From contig NZ_JAACFS010000005.1 in the NCBI RefSeq assembly GCF_029051645.1, forward strand, positions 124,001 through 188,000: 64,000 bases of DNA, in the 5' to 3' direction. Both the position numbers and the translations under genes were made by a program. This stretch comes from Bradyrhizobium sp. CSA112. Lineage in GTDB: Bacteria > Pseudomonadota > Alphaproteobacteria > Rhizobiales > Xanthobacteraceae. Positions 17,678 to 25,855 of the stretch are shown piece by piece. The first letter of the stretch is position 1; each line of letters begins with the position of its first letter. Under the pieces are notes generated by a model, which did no database searches, was not told the origin of the DNA, and saw only the letters and a program-made list of their open reading frames with translations.

Positions 17678-18778
17678 ATGCGTCAGTTCGTATTGCCGGA
17701 TCTGGGAGAGGGTCTCGAAGAGGCGGAGATCGTGAACTGGTATGTCAACGAAGGTGATCACGTCGTCACCGATCAGCCGCTGGTTTCCGTCGAAACTGAC
17801 AAGGCCGTCGTCGAGGTGCCGTCACCGTCGAGCGGACGCATCCTGCATCTGTTTGGCGTCAAGGGAGATGTGGTGAAGGTAGGCGCGCCGCTCGTCGAGT
17901 TTGCCGAAGGTCCCGAGCAAGACACCGGTACAATTGTCGGCGAACTCGGCACCAGCGAGCAGCCGCCGGCGGCAGCGGCACCTTCCGGGCCGGCGGCTGG
18001 ACAGAAAGCTCAGGTGTTTCCGGCGGTGCGTGCGCTCGCGCGCAAGCTCGACGTCGATCTCGAGCTTGTCGAAGCCACGGGACCCGGCGGCTTCATCTCG
18101 CGTGCGGATGTGGAACGAGCTGCCAAGACTTTGTCCCATACCGGGCCTGCCGAGCCCCTGCGCGGTTTGCGGCGTGCGATGGCGCAGCGCATGACGGCGG
18201 CGCATGCCGAGATCGTCCCGGCCGGCGTCACCGATGAGGCCGATATCGACGATTGGCGGACCGGCGAGGACGTGACAATCCGGTTGGTGCGCGCGATCGC
18301 TGTTGCCTGCAAGGCAGAGCCTTCGCTCAATGCCTGGTACAATTCCGGCGCCGGTGAACGGCGTCTGATCGACCGTATCGATCTCGGCATCGCCGTCGAC
18401 ACCGGGGGTGGCCTTATTGTTCCCGTGTTGCGCAATGTCGCTGAGCGGGACATATCGGACTTGCGAGCCGGGCTTGACCGGATGCGGGCGGACGCGGTCG
18501 CGCGCTCGATACCTCCGGGAGAGTTGCGCGGCGCCACGATTACGCTGTCGAATTTCGGGATGATCGGAGGCCGCTTCGCCAGCCTGATCGTGGTGCCGCC
18601 GCAAGTGGCGATCATAGGCGCCGGTCGTATTACCCAAGGGGTTGTCGCGTATCGGGGCCAGCCGGCGGTGAGGCGCGTGCTGCCGTTGTCGCTCACCTTT
18701 GACCATCGCGTCGTAACGGGCGGTGAAGCCGCTCGCTTCCTGGTAGCACTGAAATCGGATCTCGAGCAGTTTTCGTGA
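17678..18778 (+). CDS. 2-oxoacid dehydrogenase E2 (dihydrolipoamide acyltransferase)
   Basis: This 366-residue E2 core has one lipoyl domain (1-75; lipoyl Lys42 in VETDKA), a peripheral-subunit-binding domain (about 113-150, with the GPGGFISRADV signature) and the catalytic domain (about 160-366). The catalytic histidine sits in TFDHRVVTGG (His343). The usual HxxxDG reads H-R-V-V-T-G, so the conserved Asp is Thr347. Some E2-like subfamilies share this; effect on acyl transfer is unknown. It follows E1 beta by 19 bases. No lipoamide dehydrogenase (E3) gene is nearby, so E3 must come from elsewhere. Confidence 0.9.
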   Translation: MRQFVLPDLGEGLEEAEIVNWYVNEGDHVVTDQPLVSVETDKAVVEVPSPSSGRILHLFGVKGDVVKVGAPLVEFAEGPEQDTGTIVGELGTSEQPPAAAAPSGPAAGQKAQVFPAVRALARKLDVDLELVEATGPGGFISRADVERAAKTLSHTGPAEPLRGLRRAMAQRMTAAHAEIVPAGVTDEADIDDWRTGEDVTIRLVRAIAVACKAEPSLNAWYNSGAGERRLIDRIDLGIAVDTGGGLIVPVLRNVAERDISDLRAGLDRMRADAVARSIPPGELRGATITLSNFGMIGGRFASLIVVPPQVAIIGAGRITQGVVAYRGQPAVRRVLPLSLTFDHRVVTGGEAARFLVALKSDLEQFS

Positions 18779-18864
18779 GACGGTGGCTGAGATACGAACG
18801 GTCCAAGCCCAGCAAGCGTCCTGACTTGACCGGGAAATGCTGCGGATCGCCAATTCGGCCTATA

Positions 18865-18894
18865 TTGAGATTCGGCGAGGATATCCCATATCAT
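18865..18894 (+). promoter_or_regulatory. candidate promoter for the NfeD-slipin genes
   Basis: TTGAGA at 18865-18870 and TATCAT at 18889-18894 (18-base spacer) resemble -35/-10 boxes. A 13-base palindrome GATAT-CCC-ATATC at 18880-18892 overlaps the -10 region and could be an operator. The site is 22 bases upstream of the chosen NfeD start. Confidence 0.35.
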
Positions 18895-18915
18895 TTCGAT
18901 AAGGGAGTCCTCGCT

Positions 18916-20328
18916 GTGCAGACTGTACAGGCGACTCTTGTTGCGGCCGCTGCAGCCGTAGTTATGGCTGTTTCTCCCGTTGCTGCCTCAGCAGGGGAGA
19001 ACAACAGCAAGCTTGCGCTGACCATCTCGGTCGACGGAGCGATCGGGCCGGCAACGGCCCGCTACGTGAAAGATGCGCTGACCAAGGCAAGCGAACGACG
19101 TGCCGAGGTTGTCGTTCTGCGCATGAACACACCGGGCGGTCTCGCAACCAGCATGCGCGAGATTATCGCAGACGTGCTGGCGTCGCGCGTTCCCGTGGTC
19201 GGTTACGTCGCGCCCTCCGGAGCCCATGCGGCCAGCGCAGGGACCTATCTCCTTTACGCCACGCATATCGCGGCCATGGCGCCGGGCACCAATCTCGGAG
19301 CGGCGACGCCGGTGCAGATTGGCGGCCCGCTGCCAGGTTTGCCGGACGCTAGCCCTGACAAGGGCGACAAGGATAAAGACAAGAAGGACGGCGACCAGCA
19401 GCCGAAGACCAGGGATTCCATGACGGCGAAGGCGACGAACGACGCCGTCGCCTTGATCCGCAGTCTTGCCGAGTTGCGTGGCCGAAATGCCGATTGGGCG
19501 GAGAAGGCGGTGCGGGAGGCCGCCAGCCTTTCGGCCAATGCAGCATTGCAGGCGAATGTCATCGATCTCGTTGCACGTGATCAGGCCGAACTGCTCAGGC
19601 AGATCGATGGTCGCGCGGTCGAGGCTGCGGGTGGCGATACCCGACATTTGGCGACGAAAGATGCTGTCCTCGAAGCGGTCGATCCAGGATGGATCTCACG
19701 ATTCCTGGCGGTCATCACCAATCCCAATGTTGCGCTGATTTTGCTCCTCGTCGGCGTCTACGGCCTGATTTTCGAATTCACTTCGCCCGGCGCGGTCGCC
19801 CCCGGGATTGTAGGCACGATCTGCCTGCTGCTTGGCCTCTATGCCCTCAACCTGCTCCCGATAAACTACGCCGGCCTCGCCTTGATGGTGGTCGGGATCG
19901 TGCTTCTGACCATCGAAGTCTTCAACCCGACCGTGGTTATCGGCCTCGGCGGCATCATCGCCTTTGTGCTCGGAGCGATCATGCTCTTCGACGTAGAAGC
20001 GCCGGGCTACCGGGTGTCATGGCCGGTCGTCGGCATCACGGCGGCAATGTTTATTGGTCTTGTTCTCGTCGTACTCAGATCGCTTCGACGCGCCGGCAAG
20101 GGTCCGGTACGGGTCGGTGCACAAGCCATGCGTGGCCTATCTGCAGAGGTCATCGACTGGTCTGAGAACGAGGGCCACGTCTTCGCGCAGGGTGAACGCT
20201 GGCAAGCGCGCGGCGCTGAAACCTTCAAGCCGGGAGAGGTGGTCGAGGTGGCCAACATCATAGATTTGACGCTGGTGGTGCGGCGCCGACCGACGCTGAT
20301 CGGCAAGGAGGTACGTCATGATGCTTGA
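18916..20328 (+). CDS. NfeD family membrane serine protease (ClpP-class, long form)
   Basis: This 470-residue protein has a signal peptide (about 1-25) and a ClpP-like serine protease domain (about 30-240). [14 protein letters not shown] and the [13 protein letters not shown] nucleophile motif are present, as is a candidate general-base Lys in the [16 protein letters not shown] helix. A group of four or five membrane helices follows (about 270-390), then a C-terminal OB-fold NfeD domain (about 410-470). Homologues cleave stomatin and act with the adjacent slipin. A charged Asp/Lys insert near 150-175 sits in the protease domain. GTG 18916 has GGGAG 8 bases upstream; an earlier GTG at 18775 would abolish the signal peptide. 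Confidence 0.9.
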   Translation: MQTVQATLVAAAAAVVMAVSPVAASAGENNSKLALTISVDGAIGPATARYVKDALTKASERRAEVVVLRMNTPGGLATSMREIIADVLASRVPVVGYVAPSGAHAASAGTYLLYATHIAAMAPGTNLGAATPVQIGGPLPGLPDASPDKGDKDKDKKDGDQQPKTRDSMTAKATNDAVALIRSLAELRGRNADWAEKAVREAASLSANAALQANVIDLVARDQAELLRQIDGRAVEAAGGDTRHLATKDAVLEAVDPGWISRFLAVITNPNVALILLLVGVYGLIFEFTSPGAVAPGIVGTICLLLGLYALNLLPINYAGLALMVVGIVLLTIEVFNPTVVIGLGGIIAFVLGAIMLFDVEAPGYRVSWPVVGITAAMFIGLVLVVLRSLRRAGKGPVRVGAQAMRGLSAEVIDWSENEGHVFAQGERWQARGAETFKPGEVVEVANIIDLTLVVRRRPTLIGKEVRHDA

Positions 20329-21082
20329 ATATCTGACCTATGCGTCGCTTGCGGTAATCGTAATCCTATTTTTAGCCTCCGCCATTCGTATCCTGCGGGA
20401 ATACGAGCGCGGCGTCATCTTCACGCTCGGCCGCTTCACTGGGGTGAAGGGCCCGGGACTCATCATCCTGATCCCAGTTGTGCAGCAGATGGTGAAGGCC
20501 GACCTCAGGGTGATGGTACAGGTAGTGCCACCCCAGGACGTAATTTCGCGCGACAACGTCCCGGTCAAGGTCAACGCCGTTCTCTACTTCCGTATCGTCG
20601 ATGCCGAGCGCGCCATCATCAAGGTCGGCGATTTCATGGCCGCAACCAGCCAACTGGCGCAGACCACGCTGCGCTCGGTGCTCGGCAAGCACGAACTGGA
20701 CGAGATGCTCGCCGAGCGGGACAGGCTTAATTCCGACATTCAGGAAATTCTCGATCAGCAGACCGACGTCTGGGGCATCAAGGTTACCACCATCGAGATC
20801 AAGGATATCGATCTCAACGAAACCATGGTGCGCGCGATTGCCAAGCAGGCCGAGGCGGAGCGGTTGCGACGCGCCAAAGTGATCAATGCGATGGGCGAGC
20901 AGCAAGCCGCCGAGAAGCTAGTCGAGGCCGGCCGAACGCTTGCGCGGGAGCCGCAGGCGATGCAGTTGCGCTACTTTGCGGCGCTGCACGACATTGCCGG
21001 CGAGCGCTCCTCGACCGTGGTCTTTCCGCTGCCGATGGATTTGCTCGGCCATCTGCCCGGACGCCGGAACGAAGCAACGTGA
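20318..21082 (+). CDS. slipin/stomatin family SPFH-domain membrane protein
   Basis: This 254-residue protein has one N-terminal membrane segment (about 6-24) and an SPFH/Band 7 domain. The domain includes [33 protein letters not shown] and [24 protein letters not shown]. The C-terminal helix ends VFPLPMDLL, where long NfeD proteases cut related stomatins. It is likely the partner and substrate of the preceding NfeD protease, forming oligomeric membrane rings. AAGGAGG precedes the ATG and the start overlaps the nfeD stop by 11 bases, so translation is coupled. Confidence 0.92.
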   Translation: MMLEYLTYASLAVIVILFLASAIRILREYERGVIFTLGRFTGVKGPGLIILIPVVQQMVKADLRVMVQVVPPQDVISRDNVPVKVNAVLYFRIVDAERAIIKVGDFMAATSQLAQTTLRSVLGKHELDEMLAERDRLNSDIQEILDQQTDVWGIKVTTIEIKDIDLNETMVRAIAKQAEAERLRRAKVINAMGEQQAAEKLVEAGRTLAREPQAMQLRYFAALHDIAGERSSTVVFPLPMDLLGHLPGRRNEAT

Positions 21083-21221
21083 CTTTGGTCGTGACCTGGG
21101 TCGTTGCCGGTACAAGCCGATCGCGTGATGCTGCCCGAACGGTCAAGAGCGCTGATCTATCGACGCCCCTGAGCAATCGGTTAGAAAGTGCGGCTAAATC
21201 CGCCGACCGGGGAGAGCCACA

Positions 21222-21515
21222 ATGGTAACCTATGTTGTGCTTGGAAGCTTCACCGACCAGGGAATCCGCACCGCGAAGGACTCGCCGAAGCGGGCAGAGG
21301 CTTTCAAGAAAATGGCCGAAACCTTCGGGGTCACCGTCAAGGAGCTGTTCTGGACACAGGGACGGTATGATGTTGTGACAATCCTCGATGCGCCGGATGA
21401 ACTTTCCGCCATGGCGCTTAGCTTGAATCTTGGCGCCCTGGGCAATGTTCGCACCGAGTCGTTGCGTGCCTTCTCGGCGGCGGACATGACCGAGGTTGTC
21501 GGCAAGATGCTCTGA
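21222..21515 (+). CDS. GYD domain protein
   Basis: This 97-residue single-domain protein matches the GYD family (PF08734). It begins TYVVLGSFTDQGIR and has the family-naming region as GRYDVVTILDAPD (about 47-59). The fold is a ferredoxin-like alpha/beta dimer; no function is established. GGGGAG precedes the ATG. It lies 139 bases after the slipin gene and 99 bases before a RidA gene, all on one strand, so a role linked to the upstream oxidative-decarboxylation genes is possible but unproven. Confidence 0.85.
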   Translation: MVTYVVLGSFTDQGIRTAKDSPKRAEAFKKMAETFGVTVKELFWTQGRYDVVTILDAPDELSAMALSLNLGALGNVRTESLRAFSAADMTEVVGKML

Positions 21516-21614
21516 CGGCCAGGACGCGCTGAGCATTCTGCGAAAACCAGTCTGGTCGAGAGCGCCGGACCCGGATACGCTTGGCCCAATCATGCAGGTC
21601 AGGGAGGCGCAAAA

Positions 21615-22016
21615 ATGAGCAAGCTCGAACAACTTCGGCCAAGCGGCCTTCACCATAATCCGGCTTATTCCCACGTCGTCGTCGCCTCGGGCGCGCGCAC
21701 GATCTATATCGCGGGACAGGTGTCCGTCGACGAGGAGGGACGGGTGGTCGGCGAGGGTGATCTGGCCGTGCAGACGACACAAGTGATGCACAATATTGGC
21801 CTGGCGCTGAAAGCAGCCGGCGCGAATTATTCCAATATCGTGAAGATCACTACTTTCGTCGTCGGCTATAAGCCGGAGCTCCGTCCCATTATCGGCAAGG
21901 CGCGCTCGGCGTTCTTTGAAGGCATGGAACCGCCGGCGAGCACGCTCGTCGGTGTAACGGCGCTTGCGGCCCCTGAATGGTTGATCGAGATTGAGGCAGT
22001 GGCCGTCGTCGATTGA
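21615..22016 (+). CDS. RidA family protein
   Basis: This 133-residue RidA-fold protein has the usual length and features: SGARTIYIAGQVSVDEEGRVVGEGDLAVQT, NIVKITTFVVG, and a C-terminal PEWLIEIEAVAVV. The catalytic Arg of archetypal RidA (usually in RVEIEA) is replaced, since the segment reads WLIEIEA, so it may not be an imine deaminase. AGGGAGG precedes the ATG. It ends the region-2 gene row and is followed by a palindromic repeat. Confidence 0.88.
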   Translation: MSKLEQLRPSGLHHNPAYSHVVVASGARTIYIAGQVSVDEEGRVVGEGDLAVQTTQVMHNIGLALKAAGANYSNIVKITTFVVGYKPELRPIIGKARSAFFEGMEPPASTLVGVTALAAPEWLIEIEAVAVVD

Positions 22017-22030
22017 CGTTGCGGCGTCTT

Positions 22031-22116
22031 CGTCATTGCGAGGAGCGATAGCGACGAAGCAATCCATCAATCCCCGGGCGGCGAGGTGGATTGCTTCGCT
22101 TGCGCTCGCAATGACG
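22031..22116. repeat. palindromic intergenic repeat (CGTCATTGCGAG family), copy 1
   Basis: CGTCATTGCGAG at the left is mirrored by CTCGCAATGACG at the right, with GAAGCAATCCA/TGGATTGCTTC inside. It lies between convergent RidA and dinB. Related copies are at 31219 and 50043. Confidence 0.85.
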
Positions 22117-22131
22117 GGCGAGGTCGGCGGT

Positions 22132-23436
22132 CTACTCCTCCTCGTCCTCTTCCTTCGCCGGTCCCTTGTACGCGATGCCCCTGATCACGGCGGCATTGCC
22201 GAACTTCTTCCGTAAGTTATCCATCGCGCGCTCGGCGTGGGCCGAACGGCGGTCGAGCATGTCGGTGTCGTCTCCTTGCGATTCCTCGCGCAGCGCGCTG
22301 ACGCCGGTGCCCATCAGGCGGAAGGCGGTGCCGTCGATTTCCTTCGACAGCATTTCGCGTGACACCGCAAAAATCTTCGCGGCGAGCTGGGTTGGCGCCT
22401 GAATCGATTGCGAGCGGGTGCGCTGCCTGAAATCGGTGGTCTTGAGCTTCAGCGTGATGGTGCAGCCTGCGAGATTGCCGTTCTTCAGCCGTGACGACAC
22501 TTTCTCCGACAGCCGCCACAACAGCCGTTCCAGCGTGGCGAAATCCCTGATGTCGGTTTCGAACGTGGTCTCGCTCGAAATCGTCTTGGCGCCGCGGTCC
22601 GGCACCACGGTGCGGTCGTCGATGCCGCGTGCCAGCCGCCACAGCCTGCGGCCTTCGCCGCCGAATTGCTTCATCAACTCGACCTCGTCGGCGCGTTGCA
22701 GGTCCGCAATGGTGCGAAAACCCCGCTGCACGAGCTTTTCCTGGGTCGCGGGGCCGACGCCGTAGATGAAGCCGACCGGCTTGTCCGCGAGCATTGCGCG
22801 GGCCTCGACCTGATCGAGCGCGGCAAAGCCGCGCGGCTTGTCGAGATCGGAGGCGATCTTGGCAAGGAACTTGTTGCAGGACAGGCCGACGGAAACCGTG
22901 ATCCCGATGTCGCGTTCGACGTCGCGGGCAAAGCGCGCCAGCACCTTTGCCGGGATCATGCCGTGAACGCGCTGCGTGCCGGCAAGATCCAGGAAAGCCT
23001 CGTCGATCGACAGCGGTTCCACCAGCGGCGTCAGCGTCTGCATGGCGTGGCGTACCTCGCGGCCGACGCGGACATATTTCGAGATGTCGGGCGGGATCAC
23101 GATTGCCTGGGGGCAAAGCGCCAGCGCCTTGAACATCGGCATCGCCGAGCGTACGCCATAGGTTCGCGAGACGTAGCAGGCGGCCGAGACCACGCCACGT
23201 TTGCCGCCGCCGATGATCACGGGCTTGTCGGCAAGTTCCGGATTGTCGCGCTTCTCCACCGTGGCGTAGAAGGCGTCGCAATCGATATGTGCCAGCGTCA
23301 GCGAAGGCAGGGCGTGATGGCGGACAAGGCGCGGGGAACCGCATTCGCCGCAACGCCTGGCCTTGATATCGAGGTCGCCGAGACAATCCCGGCAGAAAGC
23401 GCGCGGACCGTCAGAGGATGCCGCGGGCGCGGTCAC
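22132..23436 (-). CDS. dinB: DNA polymerase IV (Y-family) with N-terminal Cys4 zinc-ribbon-like extension
   Basis: This 434-residue translesion polymerase has the catalytic motifs HIDCDAFYATVE and PLSIDEAFLD, the helix-hairpin-helix region (KPVGFIYGVGPATQEKL) and a little-finger domain. Before the polymerase core is an extension with four cysteines in a C-x2-C-x10-C-x2-C pattern (Cys15, 18, 29, 32), likely a zinc ribbon, absent from E. coli DinB. The C-terminus is an acidic EEDEEE tail, and no canonical beta-clamp motif is obvious there. It overlaps the DUF3572 gene by four bases (ATGA). Confidence 0.94.
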   Translation of the reverse strand: MTAPAASSDGPRAFCRDCLGDLDIKARRCGECGSPRLVRHHALPSLTLAHIDCDAFYATVEKRDNPELADKPVIIGGGKRGVVSAACYVSRTYGVRSAMPMFKALALCPQAIVIPPDISKYVRVGREVRHAMQTLTPLVEPLSIDEAFLDLAGTQRVHGMIPAKVLARFARDVERDIGITVSVGLSCNKFLAKIASDLDKPRGFAALDQVEARAMLADKPVGFIYGVGPATQEKLVQRGFRTIADLQRADEVELMKQFGGEGRRLWRLARGIDDRTVVPDRGAKTISSETTFETDIRDFATLERLLWRLSEKVSSRLKNGNLAGCTITLKLKTTDFRQRTRSQSIQAPTQLAAKIFAVSREMLSKEIDGTAFRLMGTGVSALREESQGDDTDMLDRRSAHAERAMDNLRKKFGNAAVIRGIAYKGPAKEEDEEE

Positions 23437-23732
23437 GGCACGTCGCGCTCCCAGTCCGGGTCACCGAGCACCTGGCGGGCGGCGGCGATATTGGTCGGAT
23501 GCACTTGCGAGGCGCTCGCAAACGCCTTCACGGTCGCGTCGTCGCGCATCACGAAATCGAGCACAGACGCCAGAAATTGCGGGTCGGCCGCAGCCGTTCG
23601 CAGCGTCTCCGGACCGATGCCGCTTTCGGCCAGGAACAGGCCGAGCCTTTCCGGATCGCCGGCAATGAAACTCAGCGCCTGAACTGCAACGATTTCAGCT
23701 ACTTCGAGGGGGTTGTGAACAGTCTTTTTCAA
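23433..23732 (-). CDS. DUF3572 family protein
   Basis: This 99-residue, mainly helical, acidic protein matches DUF3572 (VAVQALSFIAGDPERLGLFLAESGIGPETLR). It is common in alphaproteobacteria and of unknown function. Its stop overlaps the dinB start by four bases, so dinB translation depends on it. It has no cysteines and no membrane segment. The coupling suggests a link to damage tolerance (inference). Confidence 0.85.
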   Translation of the reverse strand: MKKTVHNPLEVAEIVAVQALSFIAGDPERLGLFLAESGIGPETLRTAAADPQFLASVLDFVMRDDATVKAFASASQVHPTNIAAARQVLGDPDWERDVP

Positions 23733-23959
23733 TAGATGGGTTTGCCTTTCCGTTAACTTATGGTCTCTAATTTGGAACCATCATGCCCGAGTCTACGCTG
23801 TGTGTTCAATAATGGACCGCTTCGTAAAACTTGGCGCATCGATTTAACTGGTTAGAGCGAACTTGGCGCTAGTTTGAATTCACTTTTCGACAAGCCCGGC
23901 GGCGGTGCTGAAGTACTGAAAGGCCGGACTTGTTTCCTGAAGATGAGGGGAGGGACGGG

Positions 23960-24325
23960 ATGGCAAAAACCGTCCTGATCGTGGAGGACAACGAGCTCAA
24001 CATGAAGCTCTTTCGCGACCTGTTGGAGGCGCATGGCTATCAGACCTCGGGGACCAGCAACGGTTTCGAGGCGCTCGATCTCGTCCGCAAGCTGCGTCCT
24101 GATCTGATCCTGATGGATATCCAGCTTCCGCAAGTGTCGGGCCTCGAAGTGACGCGCTGGATCAAGGACGATCCGGAGTTGCGCGCCATTCCGGTGGTTG
24201 CCGTCACTGCCTTTGCGATGAAGGGCGACGAAGAGCGCATCCGCGAGGGCGGCTGCGAGGCGTATTTGTCCAAGCCAATTTCCGTCGGCAAGTTTATTGA
24301 AACCGTGCGGCGCTTTATCGGGTAG
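23960..24325 (+). CDS. divK: single-domain response regulator DivK
   Basis: This 121-residue receiver domain stands alone. The phospho-acceptor is Asp53 (LILMDIQLP), with the acidic pair at Glu9-Asp10 and Lys in YLSKP. In Caulobacter DivK relays cell-fate signals between PleC and DivJ and the DivL-CckA-CtrA pathway. Identification rests on near-family sequence and on pleD following 12 bases downstream, the conserved divK-pleD pair. ATG 23960 has GGGGAGGGA upstream; an earlier in-frame start at 23930 adds nine unlikely residues. Confidence 0.93.
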   Translation: MAKTVLIVEDNELNMKLFRDLLEAHGYQTSGTSNGFEALDLVRKLRPDLILMDIQLPQVSGLEVTRWIKDDPELRAIPVVAVTAFAMKGDEERIREGGCEAYLSKPISVGKFIETVRRFIG

Positions 24326-24337
24326 GAGTGAGTTTCG

Positions 24338-25711
24338 ATGTCTGCGCGTATCCTCGTCGTCGATGACGTCCCAGCGAACGTCAAGCTGCTGGAAGCCCGC
24401 CTGTCGGCCGAATATTTCGACGTGCTGACGGCTTCGAACGGCGCCGAGGCGCTCGACATCTGCGCCCACTCCGAATGCGACATCATCCTGCTCGACGTCA
24501 TGATGCCCGACATGGACGGTTTCGAGGTCTGCCGTCGGCTGAAATCCAACCCGGCCACGCATTTCATTCCGGTGGTCATCGTCACGGCGTTGGACAGCCC
24601 GTCTGATCGCGTTCGCGGGCTGGAAGCCGGCGCCGACGATTTTCTCACCAAGCCGGTGTCCGACGTGGTTCTGATCGCGCGCGTTCGGTCCCTGACGCGG
24701 CTGAAGATGATGACGGATGAGCTGCGCATGCGCGCCATCACCTCGCTTGAGATCGGCATGGAGGCGCCCGAGCGCAGCGCGATCGCCGACAAGGGCGTCG
24801 GCGGGCGGGTCCTTTTGGTCGACGACCGGCCGTCGTCCTACGAGCGGCTGGCGCCGATCCTTTCCGCCGAGCACACCGTCGACGTCGAAATCAATCCGGC
24901 GGAAGCGCTGTTTCACGCCGCCGATGGCAATTACGATTTGCTGATCGTTTCGCTCAGCCTGGAAAATTACGACGGCCTGCGGCTGTGCAGCCAGGCGCGC
25001 TCGCTGGAGCGCACCCGCCAGTTGCCGATCCTCGCCATCTCCGACGCCGACAACAATGCGCGGCTGCTCCGCGGGCTCGAAATCGGCGTCAACGACTATC
25101 TGTTGCGCCCGGTCGACAAGAACGAACTGCTGGCGCGGGCGCGCACCCAGATCCGCAAGCGGCGCTATACCGATCATCTGCGCGACAATGTGCAGAATTC
25201 GATCGAAATGGCGATCACTGACGCGCTGACCGGCCTGCATAACCGCCGCTACATGGAAAGCCATCTCTCGACGCTTGTCGAGCAGGCCTCGAGCCGAGGC
25301 AGGCCGCTCGCGCTGATGATCCTCGATATCGACTTCTTCAAATCCATCAACGACACCTACGGCCACGACGCCGGCGACGACGTGCTGCGCGAGTTCGCGG
25401 TGCGCATCCGCAAGTCGATCCGCGGCATCGATCTCGCCTGCCGCTACGGCGGCGAGGAGTTCGTCATCGTGATGCCGGAAACCGATATCCAGGTCGCCGG
25501 CATGGTCGCCGAGCGCCTGCGCCGCTCGATCGCCGGCGAAACTTTTGCCGTCAACAAGGGCACCAAGCGCATCGACGTCACGATCTCGATCGGGCTGGCG
25601 ACGCTGGACCACAAGGACGAGCCTGTCGCCGACGTGCTCAAGCGCGCCGACATCGCGCTCTATCGCGCCAAGCACGACGGGCGCAACAGGGTGGTCTCGA
25701 CGGCGGCGTGA
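24338..25711 (+). CDS. pleD: response regulator diguanylate cyclase PleD
   Basis: This 457-residue protein has REC1 (about 1-120, phospho-acceptor Asp53 in LLDVMMPDMDG) and an adaptor REC2 (about 155-275). In REC2 the Asp position reads LLIVSLSLENYDG and is degenerate. The GGDEF domain (about 290-455) has an intact GGEEF at 371-375. The allosteric RxxD I-site is at 362-365, five residues before GGEEF and its Arg-Tyr, so product inhibition is expected. It makes cyclic di-GMP when phosphorylated, controlling polar development. It is in an operon with divK. Confidence 0.95.
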   Translation: MSARILVVDDVPANVKLLEARLSAEYFDVLTASNGAEALDICAHSECDIILLDVMMPDMDGFEVCRRLKSNPATHFIPVVIVTALDSPSDRVRGLEAGADDFLTKPVSDVVLIARVRSLTRLKMMTDELRMRAITSLEIGMEAPERSAIADKGVGGRVLLVDDRPSSYERLAPILSAEHTVDVEINPAEALFHAADGNYDLLIVSLSLENYDGLRLCSQARSLERTRQLPILAISDADNNARLLRGLEIGVNDYLLRPVDKNELLARARTQIRKRRYTDHLRDNVQNSIEMAITDALTGLHNRRYMESHLSTLVEQASSRGRPLALMILDIDFFKSINDTYGHDAGDDVLREFAVRIRKSIRGIDLACRYGGEEFVIVMPETDIQVAGMVAERLRRSIAGETFAVNKGTKRIDVTISIGLATLDHKDEPVADVLKRADIALYRAKHDGRNRVVSTAA

Positions 25712-25720
25712 CTCACCACG

Positions 25721-25837
25721 GTCGTCCCTGCAAACGCAGGGACCCATAGCCACCGGCGGATGTTTTGCGAACAGCGTCGGCCACTCTGCTCTATTGAAAG
25801 ATCACGCGGTATGGGTCCCTGCGTTCGCAGGGACGAC
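25721..25837. repeat. palindromic repeat (GTCGTCCCTGC family), copy 1
   Basis: GTCGTCCCTGC with AGGGACCCATA on the left is mirrored by TATGGGTCCCTGC and GCAGGGACGAC on the right, separated by a variable centre. A second copy of the same layout lies at 27108; the two bracket the serine hydrolase gene. Confidence 0.85.
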
Positions 25838-25855
25838 GATGGATCAGTGGTCGCC

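Noticed and set aside
18775..18915. Upstream GTG start for the NfeD gene overlapping the E2 stop
   Set aside because: It would place 47 residues before the signal peptide; GGGAG and GTG at 18916 give a proper signal sequence.
23852..25753. Long minus-strand open frame (633 codons) opposite divK-pleD
   Set aside because: Antisense shadow of two well-supported genes; composition is typical of reverse frames.
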